From Membranipora membranacea (taxonomy: Eukaryota; Bryozoa; Gymnolaemata; Cheilostomatida; Membraniporidae), in NCBI GenBank assembly GCA_914767715.1, contig OU612068.1, forward strand, positions 16,864,001 through 16,928,000: a DNA stretch of 64,000 nt, in the 5' to 3' direction. Under the pieces are notes generated by a model that worked only from the letters and a program-made list of their open reading frames with translations, did not search any database and was not told the origin of the DNA. Position numbers and translations under genes: made by a program. Below are positions 25,501-37,900 of this stretch, in pieces (the first letter of the stretch is position 1; each line of letters opens with the position of its first letter).

Positions 25501-26868
25501 TACAATACTTTGGTCTGATTCTGATGACGACAGAATAGACCCATCAACACCATGCTCTATCTCAGATGTTAGAGAGGCGATTGAGATATTGCTCGGTAAC
25601 CTTGTCGGTACAACTGAGTCACCTCCTGACAGGAATACTCTTGTCTGTTTTGAGTTTGAACGCCTGACGCTCCTCTGTATGATCTCTGCAGTCGGCCATT
25701 GTATATTAGGGTTTGTCAGAGAATGATGCCTCTGCTTCATCTGTCCAACAAAACAAATATTATCAATGACACATCATGTCAGGCTTACTGTTTTATGGGC
25801 AGTTTTCAAGGAGCCAAAAATGAGGAAGTCACTGCTATCCTTAAATAATAGGCTCGATATCTCTGAAACCAACAATATGAAAACATCATATTCTAGTTTC
25901 AATTCAATTCCTAGAATCACTGGAGTCTTTACAGTACTGATAATAATAATTATTATTGAGGACAATGCGTAGACTACCGCATTTTTTTTCACTTTAGTAA
26001 TGATATTTCAGTAATGATATGGGAAAGTGTCGACATTTTCATGTTCCAATTCCCACTGGCATTTACGTCATTAATACATTAATCTACATTCAAACTAATA
26101 GCTTAGATTTCTCACCTGTGAGAGGGGTAGTGGATGGATGGAGCCATCAATGGGATGAGCCACAGACATTCTTGTTGGTGTGACTGTGTTACGTCTGTTT
26201 CTACCAGTTTCTTCTCTGGGCAACGGATGTATGGAACCATCTACAGGATGGGGTCCAGACATGCGAGTTGGTGTCACTATGTCCCTGCCAAACATCTCAG
26301 GGGACTCAGTCTCAAATATGCCTCTTCTAGTCCATACCCTCATCAACTCAGCTGGCATCGGAGTCGGGATTCTATCTTTAGCTGTCAACATTATATGATA
26401 GCCTTCCAAACTATGAATGTAATCTGACAATAACATGATCTTGATCAAACCTCCCCTCTCATCTACTGCCAAAGATTTTTTTTCAGATCTTTTTCTCAAT
26501 TCAATCTTATAAATACGAACATCAATTTACATATATTATTTTCACAGTTCAAGCTTACCAGATTTTCTCTTTGGTTGAGGAGTGTCACTGTCACCAAATC
26601 CTTCATAGCCAGTAGGAGGCTGCCTCATAGGCAACTTTACTTCCCTCACTGTGCCACATGCCGCCCCTATGAAAAGAACGGATGAAAACTATCCATAGCC
26701 ATTGGCATAAATAACAGTTGATCTCATCTATAATACAATATTTGAATGAGAGAGGCACAGTGGAAGCCGTACTATTGTGTGTGAGTTGGCATCAAATATT
26801 TGTTGCTGCATTTATTAAGATAAACAGTACATTTTTCGAGACCAAAGGCTAAAAACTGACTTACCCAT
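19506..26868 (-). CDS. Uncharacterised 800-aa, probably disordered protein
   Basis: Fifteen exons join without a phase error: 26868-26865, 26666-26559, 26375-26116, 25740-25498, 25087-24947, 24649-24515, 24059-23828, 23560-23419, 23168-22941, 22505-22357, 21732-21588, 21085-20896, 20572-20280, 19860-19800 and 19577-19506 (TAG). The ATG is at the very end of exon 1 in a strong context (AAAAATGG); only 4 coding bases precede the first intron. The protein starts MGAACGTVREVKLPMRQPPT, a possible N-myristoylation plus palmitoylation signal (Gly2, Cys5). It is rich in Ser, Thr, Pro and acidic residues, with no signal peptide or membrane helix. Residues about 80-124 hold two copies of a TPTRMS-HP-DGSIHPLP repeat. 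The C-terminus is VLAPLRPTRRLPPIGIKNNK followed by a short exon ending GKFVVMPK. I do not recognise the family; a membrane-tethered scaffold is a guess. Confidence 0.78.
20106..20259. repeat. Fold-back element (GGCATTCCA family) beside a splice donor
   Basis: AGTCTAAGTGCTCAGAC at the left and its near-inverse at the right frame about 150 bp. The arms are about 60-70 nt, including GTGGCATTACATTATCAACC. It ends about 20 bases from the donor of the exon at 20572-20280. Confidence 0.8.
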
Positions 26869-28967
26869 TTTTACACTCGTAGAAAAGCTGGTCAACAACT
26901 GAAAGTCTCCTTCTTAGGACAAAGTTTGTGAGGAGGGTTACTTAAAACTTGAGCCGACACCCAGGCCAACAATCAACAATCAAATTCTTCTATTTTTGCG
27001 CTCAATGTTGCAAACAAGGTGCAAGGTGTGATGAAATGAGTCCATTGTATTTTCATCACTTGACCTGTAAACAATGGATTTGTAACTACACATCTCAGGG
27101 TCTCAATACCCTCCAACCAAGTGCCTTTATTTACCTATATCAGTCAAATCTAAATGTATTGTGTCTAAAATTCTACGATGATCATGTGTGCAGTGATTTA
27201 CTTCAGCTGTCTCAGAAAGTTTGGCGGACCAAGGAGGAATGTTACGCCTTGGTCAGACAGCATTCTATGATAAACAGCTTTTTTTAATATATTTATTTCC
27301 ATTCCTTCTTTTCTCACACGGCCTCATTTGTTGTGATATAATACATTAATAAAACAGCCACTAGTGATCAATTTAGATTCCCCTTCCCCCTCAGATTTGT
27401 CTGCTCACTATGCATGGAGGGACAACTCATAGTGACAAACCATTCTAGTACATCCAACAAAAGTGGACCTCCCTGTTGTTCAGGCAGTGCCCCATTTCAT
27501 GAGCTAAGTACAATTCAAGTTTCAAACTAACTGTCATATCGTCATAGCTGATTGGATGAAATACCTTCCCTCGCATGTATAACTAAAAAATAATTGGTAG
27601 TTAGTCATGTAAGAAGCCTATAATTATTTCATTAATTTTGTTTGCTATGATGGTCCGACCTCAGAATATGTGAACACAAGGCACAAAACAAAGCTACCAC
27701 TGACGCGTAACAAACAAAGTTTAAACATCAAAACCCCATCCTCCCCTTGAAGCAAAGTTGATTTCTATTCAGTTTACAATCTGTGATTTTGAATTGTGAT
27801 ATGATTTAAGATGATCATCAATTACGGTTCTGTTAGTTTACTCTAATAATCTATCAGCATCAGAGGACAGATAACATAAGAATATCAAATTAATTAAATC
27901 TTTATTTACTACCATTGGTAAATAGTGTATTTTGTTATCAAAGGGTGTTACTGGGTAGCAAAGAAAAAGCAAAGATACATTACATTTCTCTAGCTGAGAA
28001 AAATGTTTCTTTTAATTTGTATCATGCCCGGTTACTTTGTATATAATATCGGTGGGTACAAACTAATATGTGTGTAATCTCTTTCCATAATTCGGATTCT
28101 TTGATAATTATTAGTAAAACAAAAGTTACCGCGTACCGAAAAAAAACTAGAAATTCGCTAGAAGATTAGCCGGTTCCGTAATTCATACAAATGAATAACG
28201 GAATAAATATATACTATTTACACATTAAATTCTATTAAAATATCTCTGTATAACTAAACAAAGATGTAGTAAGTACGGTCATTTACAAAAAAAGAGTGGA
28301 AAAGAGAAATAAAATCTGAAAATGCAATAGTTTGGCTACAAATGTGCACAGTTTTTGATAGCTTAAACTACTGCTGCCACTAATGCAAATTTGTACTCAT
28401 TGAATTCTGCATAGCTCCAAGATAATTAATTGAGACTTCAATCTCATAATTGTCACCTAATGGGCAAATAATTTGCAAAAACTGATCTTCAAAATCAGGG
28501 CATGAAATCTACGCACCAGCTAATGACGTGTACAGTATGCACTAGTAAGACGGTAACTACGGCACCCGTGCCAGTAGATAATTAATTTCATACCCTAGTT
28601 TTGAAGATCAGTTTGTGCAAATTATTTGCTCATTAGGTGACAATGCGGAGATTGCAGCCTCAATTTATTAGTTCTGAGCTATACAGAATTCTATAAGCAC
28701 ACATTTGGCTGTGTGGCAGCAGTGGTTTAAGTAACGAAAGAAGAACAAAGTTGCAGCATTGGATATCATCGATATAGTGACACCCAAGTCTTCGCTCTCT
28801 TATTAGCAGGGTCATGCTAGAGATTTCGTTTTGACAAAACCAAGACACTGATAGTAGTATGTAAAAAAAGAGGAAAAATAGATTTCTTTGTTAGCTACAG
28901 TACATTAAAGGAAGACAGCAGTATTAGTTATTATGCTTCTGTTGTTAATTTGTCGACACTGTCGGTA
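26869..28967 (-). other. Upstream region of the 800-aa gene and presumed 3' UTR of the PDZ-GEF
   Basis: No coding exon recognised. AATAAA hexamers on the minus strand (for example 27901-27906) could end the PDZ-GEF message about 1 kb after its stop. The region 28362-28731 is a long inverted repeat. The plus-strand open frame at 26949-27287 has no recognisable domain. Confidence 0.5.
28362..28731. repeat. Long inverted repeat, about 150-nt arms, in the probable 3' UTR of the PDZ-GEF
   Basis: Left arm 28362-28510 and right arm about 28585-28731 pair over most of their length. Shared blocks include CTGCTGCCAC, GAATTCTG-ATAGCTC, ATTGTCACCTAATG and GCAAATAATTTGCA. The spacer is about 75 nt. Confidence 0.8.
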
Positions 28968-28996
28968 TCATACTGCAGAGATGACCTCTTCTATAT
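28968..28996 (-). CDS. RAPGEF2: PDZ-GEF last coding exon: C-terminal PDZ ligand
   Basis: A polypyrimidine-GCAG acceptor at 28997 joins in phase to the DDD-ending exon at 29479. It adds DIEEVISAV and a TGA. Vertebrate RAPGEF2 and RAPGEF6 end in EQVSAV, so the C-terminal PDZ-binding motif is conserved. The homology confirms this 29-nt coding piece, which would be missed by length alone. Confidence 0.88.
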
Positions 28997-31900
28997 CTGC
29001 AAAAAAAAAATAATACAATATAATGTTATATAATTTTTAAATGCATCATTAAATTTTGCTTTATTACATATGATTCAAATATAAATGCATTATATATTTA
29101 TATTTGTATATATATGAAACAAAATCTTGTTCCAGGCTCTCTTTAGAGTTAGTTTATAATGATCGGCCTGAATTACGTAAAATTTTACATCATTGAACAG
29201 ATTAATCTACAACCACCTTATCTCACAAGGATGACTGGACCTAAATTTCTAGTCTGACTGTTGTCACCTTACCCGATTACCGATTTACACACAATTCGTG
29301 CTGGCTATAGAACATATGAACAGGTTCTTTAATGAGTGATCTTGGAACTACGAATGAACAGCTAATCACAGAAAGTATTCCGGACCTAAGTTTCTTGTTG
29401 GACTTACAATCATGTTATATTACTGATGTTGGCTATATAACATATCATACATGATTGACATATCATATAGAAACCTACCATCATCATCAGCTACGTAAAA
29501 GTCAGCGGCCGCACCTCCACTTCCACTACTGCCGTGACTGCTCACTCCGCCATGTCGAGAAAAGAAAGCCTTCTGGGCTGCCACCTGATAGTCGGGAAGA
29601 TTTCCTTTTGATCCTCCTACTGAACATAAAGGAAATGTGAAGCATATGTCAGGCCAGAGTAGAAGAGTTTATGCTAATGAGTTGCTTACTAATAGTAGGG
29701 CTTTCTCATATATTAGCCCCAGTTTTGTTTTCATATTGCAAACTGGCAACAGCAGCAATGATCCGCTCAGAGGCCAAAAAACTTGACCAAATTTTATTAT
29801 TAATATATTTCTAAACAGTAGACTTTACACTTATCGATTAGTTAAAAGTAGAAAAACATGATTATCACAAGTTTAATCCATTTTGTCTGTTAAGCCACAG
29901 GCAAAAAGGCTTGATCCTGATAGCCCGTTTCCATCACTGAAAGTCACAGGCAAAAAGGCCTTCTGCTATTTGCATGTGGCTTTCAGTGATGGAAACGGGC
30001 AATCAGGATCAATCTTGACATAGTTAACAAGTGACTTACCGTGTATTCTGGAGGTATATGACGGAGATTTTCTTGCTTCAGGTGAATGCGTTGGGTGTAC
30101 AGGGTTGTGCTGTTGTGAGGAGCTAGCACTAGACTGACTCTGGCTGTCATACATAGTATGCATACCACTGTCTATATCATCACTCTCTATAGATATCTGC
30201 TGGTTAGCGGGCGGGGCTAACCTCGAGTGATCAGTTACTATATATTTGTGAGCGCTGCCGGTCGATGATCGGCTGACGTTTGAGGATGTACTTAGTTTTC
30301 TGAGCGCTCCTCTCATACCGGAGGAGGCTCCACTGTTAGATCTCATATTACCGAGTACGCTGGAACTCTCACTGGTTAGATCTACTGCCCTCACAGCAGG
30401 AGGGGCTGACTCTCTCTGACCTGCCGTAGAGTTACTAGACTTTTGTGATAAGGTTGGACTAGTCACTTTATTATCCTACAAATAAGAATTTGAATATAAA
30501 TAACCATCACCACACCATCATATCTTTGTTTCTAAAATAGGGGATAATATTATAGATATGATAGATTTTGTAGAAACACTGAACTCCCTATCTCTCAGGA
30601 AGAGCGAAAGGGTTGAAATTGCTCAAACGGCAACCACTGTTGCTACTGTGATGTCTGGGACATTTGTGATAATAAAAATGGAGAGGCAGTTCATTGGTAG
30701 AAAGCATCAAGGTTCACCAGAGAGCGTATGACGGTAGTGAAAATTTGGTTGCATTGAATAATATTCAAACCAAGCCTCATCACTGATTAACTCTTTGTTT
30801 TTAAACAAATTGTGACTTTACGTGTACAGAGCTAATTGTAAGATGGCCTACCTGTGAGTGAGACTTTTGATTTACAGTTCTTGATTTTTCAGATAGCGCT
30901 AACATTCTATTGATATTATAGCCTTCTGCACCAAACTTAGGCCCGGCCCCTCCGCCGCCGCCACCACCTCCCGTACTGGGACTGTTTACGGATGTAGATG
31001 ATAATACACTGCTCGAGCTATTTAACTCATTCTTTCCCTTCTCACATGCTAGAGACATCTCATTCAGTTTTTCCTCATCATCTGTAAAGAGATCAAACAC
31101 ATAAGTGACTGTGAGGATCAAACGCATAGATTAGTGTTTGGATCAAACACAATGTTATTGTATCGATAAAACACATGGATGACTGTGTGTATCAAACAAA
31201 TGGATGACTATGTGGTATCAAACACATATATTACTATTTGGATCAAACACATTGGTGACTGTGTGTCTGGCTAATAAGGACAAAGTTCAACTTCAGAGAA
31301 TTGAAAATTTTTCTACCTTAGATATTTAATCCCACAGCAGTGAGACTTAGGCTAGCGGACCATAAAACTACTAGTACTAGTAGCCGCCAACTGATTATTC
31401 ACAGAATCTGAGAAAACACAAAAGTTTTGGACAAAGCCAATTATTTTCTAAGTTTAGGCGATGGAATGACTTGTTTTTTGACTCAGCACATTTTGGGCTC
31501 CACTTACTCAAATAGTATTCAAATTTGACAGGCTGTCATTTTGTTGCCAAATTATAACATTCCCATGGCCTAAATGTAATAACAGTGTTCAACACTATAC
31601 CTTGTGTTGTAGGATGTCAATTAAAAAAATTATGAGTCAATTCTAGTCATATTGTGGCACAAAGGACAATAAATGTCACCTAACCTAACTTTGCTATGGT
31701 GGTTGACGTGTTCAGAGTTATGAGTTACGCTCCCTTTGTCTCAAAGAGAAACTACTCTCATCTTTTCATAATTCAAAGAGCAGCACTACCCATTAACTGC
31801 CATGTAGATCTCTCATGCATTGACATAAAGAGTTGTTTGAAGGACCATGATAGTATTCATTACTGAGTAAGTGCTAACAAGCAACACTGAAAGTGTAATG

Positions 31901-34900
31901 CAGTACCTTCGTTATCACCTACTCAAGCTCAGGCTTTATCTATTTGACACTTACCTATCACAACCAGGTTAGCGAGGTAAGCCCGCACCCTTCTAGCCAT
32001 CTGGGCTTCCTCAAACATCCTCTTAGGATGATGTATAAGCGTAGAGTTTCTCTTTTTACGACGAATAGTCACAACTCCGGACATGTTACCGGCCTGCAGG
32101 TTTGAGAAGAAGTTACCAGTGGAGCCTGACCCGCCTCCATTGGTCACCATGAGGGCTGGTATCTGTTCAAGACAAAGCAGATTGTTATCAAATTATCTTA
32201 AAACTGATTTACCAGTGTTTTTATGCTCGCGGAGGCTCACCCTACATGCAGTATAAAAATCCTGGTCTATCCAGATTTGTACTATAGGGAGTTAGTGTTC
32301 TATGTACTAAGGTCTAGCTGAAGCATGGATCTCCAAGAGGAATGTCTAATGATGTCTATTTTATCATGAAATATGAGTGTGTCCGTATAAAATAGTTCAC
32401 AGTACCATGAAAAAAAGTGCTCTATTCACGGAAGGTGTGTCCTATGATGTCAGGCTTATTAAGTATGATGAGCGTATCTGTATGAAATAGTGCATAAAAT
32501 CGCGATGAAAATCTTGTACAGTATACGTACATATTGCGATGAGGCTAGTCCCACTATGTGCCGAACTTCTTTTGCAATCATTCTCATTTTCTCAAAGTTG
32601 ACGAGGCCATCGACTCGTGTATCATTACCGAGTTCTATAAATGTCAGATCTTTCTTCACGATGGGGAATATGGGTATCTAAAATTAGAGAGAAAATACGC
32701 AAGACATGTACTCCATAAATCAAGAGAGTTGGGGAATGCTCGTAGTCCTGGATAGCCTCCATAAACACTCTCATCATAGTCTTATAGGGGCTTATTAACA
32801 AGCTATGATAGTCAGAGAGAATTAAGATAGATGACATCTTTATCAGCTATACTTGTATTTATTGACAGGGAACTTAATTACATAATAACAATAATATTGT
32901 CTATATTTGAAAATGATGAGAGCATGAGGCAAATGAGATCATGTTTTACAGTGATAAGTGAAAGTGATGTTAAATTGATATAGAAAAATGATATAATAAG
33001 TGGTACAAGATTGGTAGTAAAGTTTGGAGTCGTCTGTTAACAATTAAGCTTTCCATCTACTGAAAAATCCGATGCGTTTCAGCCACCCAGAAACATTTTG
33101 CATAATCAGATTCATTTAACCATTGTACAAAGTTCAGATATCGCCCACGCATTCAACGATACCAGCAAGATATTATAAAAATGCAAATTTCAGCTTAAAT
33201 CTGATAACCGATTGAAGGGCCATATACAGATATATATATATATATACAGCGTATTTGTATGAGTATTATTATAGTACTACAAATGTTCGACCATGGATCC
33301 ATGGATGTGATCCCCACTTTAGCCAGCCACCAATAAAGCTACCCTAGACTCTAGAGGACTAAATTCTAACTAGATCAGTGATGTCTACCACACTGCTTGC
33401 AGATCGGCTCTGTGTTACGAGTCTCTCTGCAGCGTAGCGTTTGGATTAATCCAAATGTGCTTGATTTCTCAAACTGAAAAGCCACCCCCCCCCCCCCCAC
33501 CCAAACTGGAGAGCTGGGAACTCAAGCACATATGAATTATTTCAGTCGCTATGGTGCAAAGATAACCAACCTGAATTGATTGGTGCTCATGTGCAAAGTG
33601 GATGTCTATTCCTCTAGTGAATATTTTAGGGTAATAATCACGGCTTTACTTACCACAGGAGGGGTGGATGAGGAGGCGTTGAGCATGTTTCTGTATTTAC
33701 ACATGTTACGAGTAGGATCGAGGTAATATAACAAGTCATCAAACATCTTCTGGTATTTACTGGGTAACTTCTCCCATGTGTTGTGTAGCCTGGACACTGT
33801 ACCAGTGTTCAGACCGCTCAATATTGCGAACATGGAGTTGAAATTCTTGAATTCTTTGCAGTATTCTAAAAGATACAAAAGAAAAATAACATATACGATC
33901 TCTTCGATGCGATGATAGTAAAGATCTTGTACGTTTATGTCATGTATACATCAATTTGATCTATATCGGATCAAAAAGGCAAGTCGGGCTGAAAATATCA
34001 ACCCGAAACTTAAAGCGTGACATATTTTAGTTTATTCGATCTTGAGTTGAATGTTTCTGCAGGGCCACGGGTGAAGGTCTATTTAGTATACTTACTGGCT
34101 ATTTTGATGAAGTGCTTTATACATTTCATTCTCCTGAATACACTAGACTCAGCGCATACCACACTAGCCACCCAAAACATCTCCCTGTTCACCAACTAAA
34201 AGTAACAAGGCAAAATGTAAATAAGCACCGAGAATATGACAACTCATTGAAGAAGAACTTATAATGGAAACCTGGACTGCACTCTCACCTATCTCCGCTC
34301 TGTCCTAGATGGGGTAGTGTGTGCCTGCCAGAGACAAACTCAATCAAACCCCTCCATCCAGTCAAATGTAAACTGGACTGCATATTTTGGATGAAAGGAG
34401 GAGAGCCAACGGGACAGGAAAGTCATCAGTCATATTAATACCCCTCGTCTCAAAAAATACAGATGTATCTGAGGCAGTAGAAGGTTAAAATAAGGCAGCA
34501 TCTTGGATCTAATGACAAATGGCAATTTGTAGCAGTTATTGGCGTTTCCTGACAAACCTGTTCGAATTTTTGTAGCTGTTCAGTTCCATATGCAGACGAT
34601 CTATTAATCAGGTTGTCTGTATATTCTGTTGGCTCTATGTCTTGGAATACCTGAAAAAAATGTGAGAGTAGGCGATGAGTGAGTTGTCATTATGACATCC
34701 AGGCAAACACTTGACTCCTCATAAACAATATGTAGCTTTTTTTGCACTTTTTGTAAACTTTGATGTTCAAAAAACTCCAACTTGAGAAGTACCAATTTAA
34801 ATATAAGGATATTGCCGTATTGCAAAACACTAAACTATGTCATTTGTACGCATCATAACAATAAATTTAGATTCTTGAAATTCCGGACAAATTCCTTCCT

Positions 34901-37900
34901 ATTATGGTTAAAGTATTAAACATCATGAAACATCGTACTCACTATTGAAACTACACTATCTTTAAAATGTAATTTATTTGGCTGGGCAACAGGGGCGGTG
35001 TGTGACAAGTGTTTGACATTCCTTCAGACCACAGTGGATTTGGTCCTCCCAGGGCCAGATCCTTGAACTCAACCCATGGATGGACACCTTTAAATCTGTC
35101 ATTGATTGGAATAGTGAACACATATTTCAGCCCATTAAAGGATTGTGGCCCAACTGAAGCACAGATGAAGGTCAATAGAACATCAACCCTTATACCCCAA
35201 AGATTATATGTGCGTATTTTTATTTTTTACATTTAATGACGACAATCTCTAACATTGAAAGATGTTCTTTCGAAAGTGCCTACCTTATAATCATTGACAG
35301 TGAGCTGCATAGCGATCTCCATCGGATTCAGTGATAAAAAGGTAAAATGTGTCTCCTTCACCATATCCTGAGCAGCGTCATCGGGTACTAATGTCTCCTG
35401 TGACATGTTGTTGCGTAGATAATACCTGTGTGAATAGAGAGATATGAAATACTAACTAAATAGCTAAAAATTAGTAGTAAGACCTGTGTGTATAGATATG
35501 AAAAATTCATTGCGAGACTAAAATTTGAATGTTGAAAAATCTAAAAATTAGACCTTTGTGTATAGATACAATGATATATTTACTATGACACTAAAAATTG
35601 AATGTGGATAAACTAAATGTAAAAATGTCTATACCAAAAAAAAACTCAACCATAGAACTGATTAATGCAGTAGGACGTAGGTCTTCCAGTTGGTCTTATT
35701 AATATGGTAATTCTACAAAATTTTCGCAAGCCCATAATGAGTTACTACAATAAATGTTGCGTATTCGGAGGTTTTTTCATTTGATGGGAGCTTCCTACTT
35801 TCAAACAGCTATGGCTCAATTTGATGAGTCAAACATAGCGTTCATGTCAAAACTCTTAGGAAAATATATTCAGCTTAACCTCATAATCTTCAATAATGGC
35901 TATGATAATCATAATATATATCATTATTAAAACAATTGCCTTCTTTCCAATGATAAATAACGAAATAAAGTAGAGTGAAGCAGAAGTTTTTGAGAAAAAA
36001 TATTTGACTAGAATTGGCTAGTTTGGGGCGACTAAATGTTAGCTGGCACAAATGTATAACGAATGTATAGCCAATCTCCTAATGCTTATCATCACAAACA
36101 TATCACATATACACCATGTAGTACTTGTATAACCATTTGTATGACCAGCTGTGGCTAACTTCACTTTTTACGAGAGACAGGATATTCAGAGACCTTTGAA
36201 GCTAGCCATTAATCTCTATTTAAGCGTCATAAACTAACGGGCAACCTTATAAACTTCTAAATTTAGTACCATTTGAACTGAGTAACAAGTCTTGCCAAAA
36301 CATGACAACAAAGACATTGTGGCCGGTTTAATAGGCCCTATCCTGTTGATACTAGTAGTTGATATTGTCCAACATCAGCCAAGGAAATAAATGCATTAGA
36401 ATTGATTCCATAAACCTTAGAGGAGTTAATATTAGCTAGAACTCAGTTTAGCTAGTTTGGGAGGTGACTTAATGTTAGCTAGAACAATTCTTTACTAGCT
36501 AAGATGGAAATTTACACAAAGTAAAGAGGGAGAGTAAATGTTAGCTAGCCATAATATATTTCACTATTTCAAGCCTATCGCAAATAGCAAGCTTTTCCTC
36601 CTACAAAAAGTTAACTCCTTGAGGGTAACCCTAAACAGTGTGAGGTTTTTACCGCGAGTGGACGCCGATTTTGTCAGCTAGATTGCAGGCACTTTCAGGA
36701 AGACGTTTTTGTTTGACTAGCCCTCCGTGTTCGACTGACACCTCGCACATGGAGTAGTTATTACATGACATGTTCTGTAGCTCACTGGAGTGTTCTGATA
36801 TACCAAACTGTCTCAACGCTATATTAACCACATCACGTGCAGTGGTCTCCTGCAAAAAGAGAGAAACCATCAAGACTCTTAATTATTCAACTGAATACTT
36901 CCATATTACAATTAAATATTCATGATAATGAGAGGAGAAGATTTGAGGAAGGAAAAGGATATCAGTTACATGCTCTTGCACGTGTCATTATCATGAATTT
37001 GAAGGACCAATGATGGCCTTCTCGGACGAATGAGATAGCAAATCATCTTGCGAACAATTCAATCCAAGTCATGTCTAAAAATCTATATTAGGAAATGAAA
37101 CAGTATCACAACAACAACAAATATTGAGAATAATTCTCAGTAACAAACCTTATGCACAAGGAAGAATTTATGTTATAGCATATATATATATATCACAGTA
37201 ACGGCAAAGAACTAGAATAATTCTCAGTAACAAACCTTGTGCACAAGGAAGAATTTATATGACTGATCGGCGCGGTATATTTTGAGCACATGTTCAGGTA
37301 TCTCCAGTGTGTTATCTATACTGAAGGCTGTGGGTAGCTGTGTAACATCTGGACTGCTGTTAGATCTGGTTAGAGTACCGCAGTCATCGTTTAGAGAGTT
37401 AGATCTCGGTCTGGTCATATCGCCTAGTCCGTCATCAGTATAATCCCCACCACGAGATGTTCTACAATCAAAGCATAAGTTTTAACCATCCATACAGGTG
37501 ACTGAGCCACAGTTACAAGTCAACATAAAACATTAACAGGTCAATGCTATTTGTAGTAGGAAACTATCATCTCATTTGCTGGCACGAGTCCCACTGGTGG
37601 AGCTTTCAAAGGTTGATTGTTCCAGCCCCTAGCACCCTCGGGTATATACCTCTCAAGAGTGAAAGGACCATTGGAAAACATTTATAGGTCTATCAGTATA
37701 TGTAGTAGGAAATTGTGATCCCATTTAATAGTGAGCTGGCAATTTGGTAAGTGTTATACATTACAAAGACTATCTAGTGGAGAAGTTGCTGAGCCAAACA
37801 CTGACCGGATCTGTGGCACTTCACATTGACAGTGTATTTCAGGAAGGGCGGCGTGAATCGGTGAACCACATTTTAACGCTCACATCCTATGCATCACACA

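Noticed and set aside
26949-27287. Plus-strand open frame of 112 codons
   Set aside because: Cysteine-rich by chance; no domain pattern and no start or splice context.
33483-33500. C-run and similar homopolymers (15115, 42335)
   Set aside because: Simple homopolymer tracts, noted only where they form a hairpin loop.
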